The notes beneath the pieces were generated by a model, which worked only from the letters and a program-made list of their open reading frames with translations, did no database searches and had not been told where the DNA came from. The translations under genes were made by a program, and so were the position numbers. Below, in pieces: positions 34,232 to 38,263 of a DNA stretch of 38,263 nucleotides (position 1 is its first letter; each line of letters begins with the position of its first letter). This stretch comes from Dehalococcoidia bacterium (GTDB taxonomy: Bacteria > Chloroflexota > Dehalococcoidia > GIF9 > UBA5629), in assembly GCA_016927965.1 (NCBI GenBank), contig JAFGLP010000099.1, positions 1-38,263 on the forward strand. The letters run 5' to 3'.

Positions 34232-34297
34232 TGTATAAGTACCTGCGGGACCGATTTCGGGTGATTATATAACGCAATTAAAGGATAGGAGGTATCA

Positions 34298-35602
34298 ATG
34301 AAAACAGAAGAGATGCTGAGTCAGCCGCTAGCTCTTCCGGATGGGGTCGATTACGATGATTACGTTATTGGCACTTACTCTGTAACGTACCCCGCAATTT
34401 TTCCCATGCCGAAGCTTGCGCCTATGCTGGCAATTGAGCAGAGCACGGGCACATGGGTAGCAGTACCGGGTGAGACTCCCGAAATGCGCAGAAACCATGT
34501 TGCCAAAGTCATCGGAGTATATGAGTTGCCGGATTATGAGTTTTCTGTGCCGGGTGAGGTGCAGGATAGAAATTGGATGGTACAGATAGCATTCCCTGTA
34601 GTTAATATAGGTTCACAAATTCCCATGATGCTGACAACCATAGTGGGCAACATCTCTATGGGGGGCCAAATTAAGCTGATAGATATAAGATTTCCCAAGA
34701 AATATGTAGCGGGTTTTAAGGGTCCTAAATTCGGTATTGATGGAATAAGAAAACTTCTCGGTGTAAAAAAGAGACCGTTATTAAATAATATGGTTAAACC
34801 GTGCACCGGGTACCCGCTGGCGGTAGGTGCGGAGCTTTTCAGGATGGCAGCGGCCGGTGGCTGTGATATTGTCAAAGATGATGAACTAATTGCGGATGCT
34901 TCCTTTAATTCGATGAAAGGCCGTGTAAAAAGGTATATGGAAATAGAGAAGCAGGTTTTTGAAGAAACTGGTGAGCGTACACTCTATACAGTCAATATTA
35001 CTGACTCGGTGCCAAAGATATTTGAAAATGCTAAACGGGCGGTAGAGCTGGGTGCCAATGCTATTATGATCAACTATATTGCTGTAGGTTTGCCGGTTTT
35101 GCAGGCCATTGCTGAGGACCCCGGTATTAACGTGCCTATTTTGGGACACATGGATGTAGCGGGAGCACTTTATATGTCACCATATCACGGACTAAGTTCT
35201 CATCTGGTGCTGGGCAAGTTGCCCAGGCTGGCAGGTGCTGATATCATTGTTATTCCTGCTCCTTTTGGCAAGGCACCGGTAATTGTGGAAAAATTCGATA
35301 TGATGGCCAGAAACCTGACCTATCCGCTATACCAATTGAAGCCAACCTGGCCAATGGCTTCGGGAGGCATAACACCGTCGATGGTGCCCAAAGTGATGCA
35401 GGAACTTGGGAATGATATAGTAATTGGTTCAGGTGGTGGTATACATGCTCATCTGCAGGGACCGATTGCAGGCGGTAAAGCGTTCCGTCAGGCCATTGAT
35501 GCCACGATGAAAGGCATTTCACTTGAGGAATACAGCAAGGGGCACAAAGAGCTGGCGGCTTCAATCAAACAATGGGCTGATCCATTTCAGAAAGGCGTAT
35601 AA
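34298..35602 (+). CDS. RuBisCO-like protein (form IV large-subunit homologue)
   Basis: 434-aa RuBisCO large-subunit fold. Kept active-site elements (matching spinach residue in brackets): E47 (E60) in EQSTGTW, T52/W53 (T65/W66), N118 (N123) in IVGN, K167 (K175), K193-D195-E196 of KDDE (K201, D203, E204; carbamylated Lys and metal ligands), K325 (K334, loop 6), S355-G-G (S379) and the GSGGG phosphate loop. Changed: K177 is C169, R295 is probably M285, and H327 is V318. CO2 fixation is therefore unlikely. Characterised RuBisCO-like proteins enolise, isomerise or decarboxylate phosphorylated keto-compounds (YkrW enolase, MTRu-1P isomerase, isoapionate-phosphate enzymes). The subclass is not determinable here. 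Neighbours: FGGY kinase, TetR, aminotransferase. Confidence 0.93.
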   Translation: MKTEEMLSQPLALPDGVDYDDYVIGTYSVTYPAIFPMPKLAPMLAIEQSTGTWVAVPGETPEMRRNHVAKVIGVYELPDYEFSVPGEVQDRNWMVQIAFPVVNIGSQIPMMLTTIVGNISMGGQIKLIDIRFPKKYVAGFKGPKFGIDGIRKLLGVKKRPLLNNMVKPCTGYPLAVGAELFRMAAAGGCDIVKDDELIADASFNSMKGRVKRYMEIEKQVFEETGERTLYTVNITDSVPKIFENAKRAVELGANAIMINYIAVGLPVLQAIAEDPGINVPILGHMDVAGALYMSPYHGLSSHLVLGKLPRLAGADIIVIPAPFGKAPVIVEKFDMMARNLTYPLYQLKPTWPMASGGITPSMVPKVMQELGNDIVIGSGGGIHAHLQGPIAGGKAFRQAIDATMKGISLEEYSKGHKELAASIKQWADPFQKGV

Positions 35603-35742
35603 TTTGTAAAGCTCTTATATGTTGGGCTGTCAGCCTCGTAAGAATATGACGAATTATAATATATATATATAAATGTATAGGCTGAAAATCACCAGCATGT
35701 AGCTGGGACTAGGTTACTATATATATTTTCCCGGAGGTAAGT

Positions 35743-37197
35743 ATGGAAGATCAACAGAAATATGCAATTTCTCAATATTATGATGTTGACGATATTTATC
35801 GGAAGCTGGATGCTCTTGTCAGGCAGCCGATGCGTCCGGTCCGAAGAGAAAAGATGCAGGAATACCTGAGCTATTTTGAGACCAGGTGCGCACGGTCAAA
35901 AACACTTAATGAGGAAGCCACGAAACTGATCCCTGGAGGGGTCCAGCACAACCTTGCGTTCAATCATCCATTTCCCATAGCTGTTGAGAAAGCGGAAGGA
36001 GCTTATCTGTGGGATGTTGATGGGAATAAATACACGGATTTCCTGCAGGCAGGAGGGCCTACTGTACTGGGTAGCAATTACCTGCCGGTACGGCAGAAAG
36101 TGATTGAGTTGCTGCAATCGTGTGGACCGGTGACGGGACTGTTTCACGAATATGAGTTAAAACTTGCACAGCTGGTCAACCGCTTCATGCCATCCATTGA
36201 GATGTTCCGCATGCTTGGTTCCGGGACGGAGGCTGTGATGGCGGCGATACGTGCAGCGCGTACTTACACTAAAAAGAAAAAGATTATTAAAGCTGGAGGG
36301 GCATATCACGGTTGGAGTGATTCCATGGTTTATGGATTACATATCCCCGGTACAGGACGTATGGAAGCTAAGGGGATTCCGCACGGCGCAAATGCCAATA
36401 CCCAGGAGTTCTTTCCAACAGATATTGGTGCTCTAAAACGCAGAATGATTGCCAATCGGCTGGCAGGTGGTACAGCGGCGGTTATCGTCGAACCAGTGGG
36501 CCCTGAAAGCGGAACGAGGCCGGTACCGTATGACTACAACCAAAAGGTACGTGAGCTGTGTGATGAATTTGGTGCGTTGCTTATATTTGATGAAGTTGTT
36601 ACCGGGTTCCGCCTGGGAATGGGTGGTGCACAGGGGTATTTCAATGTGAAACCGGACATGACGATTTTGGGAAAGTGCATTTCTGGCGGTTACCCGATGG
36701 CAGGTGGTGTTGGTGGTAGGGCTGATATTATTCAGAGTTTTGCCGCCGGTATCGGAGGAACAGGTGAAAGGGCTTATGTTGGTGGTACTTTATCTGCCAA
36801 TCCCCTATCATGCGTGGCTGGATACCATGCTTTGCTGGAAATGGAGCGCACTAATGCTGCAGTTATTGCAGGGAAAGCAGGTGATAGGTTAGCTAAAGGT
36901 CTGAAGAATATTATTGAGCGCTTCAAGCTGCCGTTTGTAGCTTATAACCAGGGTTCTATTGTCCATCTGGAAACTTCTGGAGTTATGCTACTGGATTTTA
37001 GAAATCCGCTGCGCTTATTAAAAGAGATGAAGCCTCGTAAACATATGATGGAAGAAATGGGCGCTGCTTACATGGCAAACGGGCTGATTACATTGGCGGG
37101 GTCGCGTATGTATACCAGCCTGGCTGATACCGATGACATAATCGACCAGGCTTTAGCAAAATTTGAAGATGTGCTTTCGGGCGTAGAAGGTTGCTGA
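35743..37197 (+). CDS. Class III aminotransferase, glutamate-1-semialdehyde aminomutase type
   Basis: 484-aa PLP enzyme. Motifs: GSGTEAVMAAIRAAR (phosphate site), YHGW at 188-191 (ring stacking), FDEVVTGFR with D283 (pyridine nitrogen) and ILGKCISGGYPMAG with K311 as the Schiff-base Lys. The GSA-aminomutase-like motif GGTLSANPLS is present. It is about 50 residues longer than HemL because of an N-terminal helical extension, and no other haem gene is near, so it is probably not the haem enzyme. It more likely acts on an amino/keto-compound of the RuBisCO-like pathway, being encoded 140 nt after that gene on the same strand with its own GGAGG site. Confidence 0.88.
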   Translation: MEDQQKYAISQYYDVDDIYRKLDALVRQPMRPVRREKMQEYLSYFETRCARSKTLNEEATKLIPGGVQHNLAFNHPFPIAVEKAEGAYLWDVDGNKYTDFLQAGGPTVLGSNYLPVRQKVIELLQSCGPVTGLFHEYELKLAQLVNRFMPSIEMFRMLGSGTEAVMAAIRAARTYTKKKKIIKAGGAYHGWSDSMVYGLHIPGTGRMEAKGIPHGANANTQEFFPTDIGALKRRMIANRLAGGTAAVIVEPVGPESGTRPVPYDYNQKVRELCDEFGALLIFDEVVTGFRLGMGGAQGYFNVKPDMTILGKCISGGYPMAGGVGGRADIIQSFAAGIGGTGERAYVGGTLSANPLSCVAGYHALLEMERTNAAVIAGKAGDRLAKGLKNIIERFKLPFVAYNQGSIVHLETSGVMLLDFRNPLRLLKEMKPRKHMMEEMGAAYMANGLITLAGSRMYTSLADTDDIIDQALAKFEDVLSGVEGC

Positions 37198-37333
37198 TAT
37201 TTAATATGGCTGACAGTTGTCGCTTTAGCTATAAGTAATTTTATCCTGCGTAACCCCAAACAGATCTATATACCTGGTATTATCGGGGTAGCATGTGTCA
37301 GGATGATGTTAGTAATTCAAATAGAACACCGAC

Positions 37334-37365
37334 TATTGAGGCGTATTGATTATAATGCCTCAATA
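37334..37365. terminator. Hairpin between convergent genes
   Basis: TATTGAGGC and GCCTCAATA, a perfect 9-bp stem with a 14-nt loop between the aminotransferase stop (37197) and the sensor-domain stop (37399). No U-run on either side. It may end transcription of either gene. Confidence 0.4.
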
Positions 37366-37398
37366 ACCGGTGAAGCTTTTATCAACAGCGGGTGTTCC

Positions 37399-38001
37399 CT
37401 ATTGAGCCTGGCGGTTCTTCATATCGCGAAGAAGAAGGGCAAAGACAAAAACACCTATTGTATCTGCGATAGTCATTGGTATTGCGATGACGTTTACCAG
37501 AGTCAAAACCTTATCGAAAGGTTTTGCTATGAGCAATAGCAGGGCCATATCAGCCAGTTCCACCAGGAAGGCGAATAGTGCAGGTTTCCATATGCCGATC
37601 TTTCCTTTCCAGAGCATATATAAGAGGCCGCCTGCAAGGCCGCTTAATATAGTCCCTAATGCGCAGGGTAGGCATGTAAACCCTCCGGGGATGAAATAGC
37701 GGTGTATGCCTCCAATGAGGCCTGACGCCAGGCCTACCCATGGGCCTGCCAGCAAGCCGCCTATCATAGGACCGATGTTTCTGATATTAGCAATAGCTCC
37801 TGATGTGCTCACACCGCTATATGTGCCGTAAATAGCCAAGGCCCCGAATATGAAGGAGAGAAGCACCTGATCAATAACTGTAATCTTATTGCCCAGCATA
37901 CGTTTGAAAAAATTAATATGGAACAGCAGCACAAAGATTATAAGTACCACGCTGGCCCGTTCGATAAGGGCCCACAAAATACCAAGTATAGACATATCCA
38001 T
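37399..38001 (-). CDS. Stand-alone LytS/YhcK-type 5TM receptor domain protein
   Basis: 200-aa membrane protein with about six hydrophobic segments and the 5TMR-LYT signature: RNIGPMIGGLLAGPWVGLASG, IGGIHRYFIPGG, TCLPCALGTILSGLAGG. In LytS-type histidine kinases this domain is followed by GAF and kinase domains; here the protein stops after the membrane part with RDMKNRQAQ. It is either a lone sensor that signals through a separate partner, or a small-molecule binder/transporter-like protein. The ATG at 38001 is clear; upstream, ATTATA (38060-38065; TATAAT on the minus strand) could be its -10. Confidence 0.8.
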   Translation of the reverse strand: MDMSILGILWALIERASVVLIIFVLLFHINFFKRMLGNKITVIDQVLLSFIFGALAIYGTYSGVSTSGAIANIRNIGPMIGGLLAGPWVGLASGLIGGIHRYFIPGGFTCLPCALGTILSGLAGGLLYMLWKGKIGIWKPALFAFLVELADMALLLLIAKPFDKVLTLVNVIAIPMTIADTIGVFVFALLLRDMKNRQAQ

Positions 38002-38263
38002 AAGCTGTTACCTCATAAAGAAACTTGCAGGGCGGTAGACGCCGTTGAACGCAATTTATATTATACACCTGTAAACAAGCTTTTCAGGAACCTCTTGCAT
38101 TTATGAAATATGTCCAGATAGGCTGGGGCAGCCGGAGAAAATTTACAACAATGAACAAATATAGCCGGAGAGGTGAAAATTACCCGGGTAAACAATAATA
38201 TCGTATAAACCCTATATTAACTGAGAGTTGGCCCATTTATTAAGGTAAAATAACTAGAAGCGC
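38002..38263. other. Non-coding right edge
   Basis: No ORF with a ribosome-binding site. It holds the 5' leader of the minus-strand sensor gene, with a TATAAT at 38060-38065 and a small GGCG/CGCC hairpin in the leader near 38030-38050. I compared that leader by eye with purine and preQ1 riboswitches and could not assign it. Confidence 0.4.

Noticed and set aside
34298..35602. True carbon-fixing RuBisCO
   Set aside because: K177, R295 and H327 equivalents are replaced, and there is no small subunit or phosphoribulokinase in the window.
35661..35672. AT dinucleotide run before the aminotransferase gene
   Set aside because: A short ATATATATATAT tract only; low complexity with no sign of a functional repeat or array.
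35743..37197. HemL (haem biosynthesis)
   Set aside because: N-terminal extension of about 50 residues and no haem genes nearby; the neighbours are the RuBisCO-like cluster.
38010..38066. Possible purine or preQ1 riboswitch before the 5TMR gene
   Set aside because: GGCG/CGCC and a TCTACC-like loop are present, but the conserved junction bases of those classes could not be matched by eye.

Overview
The window reads as a chromosomal segment of an uncultured, lipid-metabolising bacterium, most likely a Chloroflexota member close to Dehalococcoidia. That placement is an inference from gene order, a very short EF-Ts, the moderate GC content and a wealth of acyl-CoA enzymes. No 16S rRNA is present to confirm it. 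I see no insertion sequence, prophage or CRISPR array.

Layout. 1-4202 (minus): a metallo-beta-lactamase-fold hydrolase cut by the window edge, ispG, rseP and dxr. 4264-7304: a zinc-finger membrane protein (minus), then a small Cys-rich protein, an enoyl-CoA hydratase and a 3-hydroxyacyl-CoA dehydrogenase (plus). 7388-10913 (minus): cdsA, frr, pyrH, tsf and rpsB. Together the two minus-strand blocks form the classic rpsB-tsf-pyrH-frr-cdsA-dxr-rseP-ispG cluster, but a beta-oxidation block is inserted and uppS is missing. 11078-13422 (minus): a pair of acyl-CoA dehydrogenase subunits. 13597-19995 (minus): a GreA with an extra N-terminal domain under its own promoter, then speB, speD, a cinA homologue, thiC and a secreted, membrane-anchored IPT/TIG-repeat protein. 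20192-22356 (plus): tRNA-Asp, a plsY homologue and a membrane glycosyltransferase.

22396-29535 is a TetR-controlled acyl-CoA degradation locus. It holds a second acyl-CoA dehydrogenase pair, an HMG-CoA-synthase-like protein fused to a DUF35 zinc-ribbon/OB domain, an SCP-x-type thiolase and two MaoC-fold proteins, and it closes with a strong hairpin. In each dehydrogenase pair and in the MaoC pair, one member keeps the catalytic residues and the other has lost them. This is the arrangement known from heteromeric steroid side-chain enzymes such as ChsE1/ChsE2 and ChsH1/ChsH2. The locus probably shortens the side chain of a bulky substrate (steroid-, hopanoid- or isoprenoid-like). That is inference.

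29852-38001: a second plsY homologue, a PFL-activase-like radical SAM protein, then the most unusual part. This is an FGGY sugar kinase, a WHG-type TetR regulator, a RuBisCO-like protein (form IV) and a class III aminotransferase of the glutamate-1-semialdehyde aminomutase type. A lone LytS-type 5TM sensor domain follows. The kinase and RuBisCO-like promoters each carry a palindrome with TTCAA/TTGAA arms over the -35 region. A kinase feeding a phosphorylated keto-compound to a RuBisCO-like enolase, isomerase or decarboxylase, with an aminotransferase downstream, is the best candidate here for an undescribed pathway.
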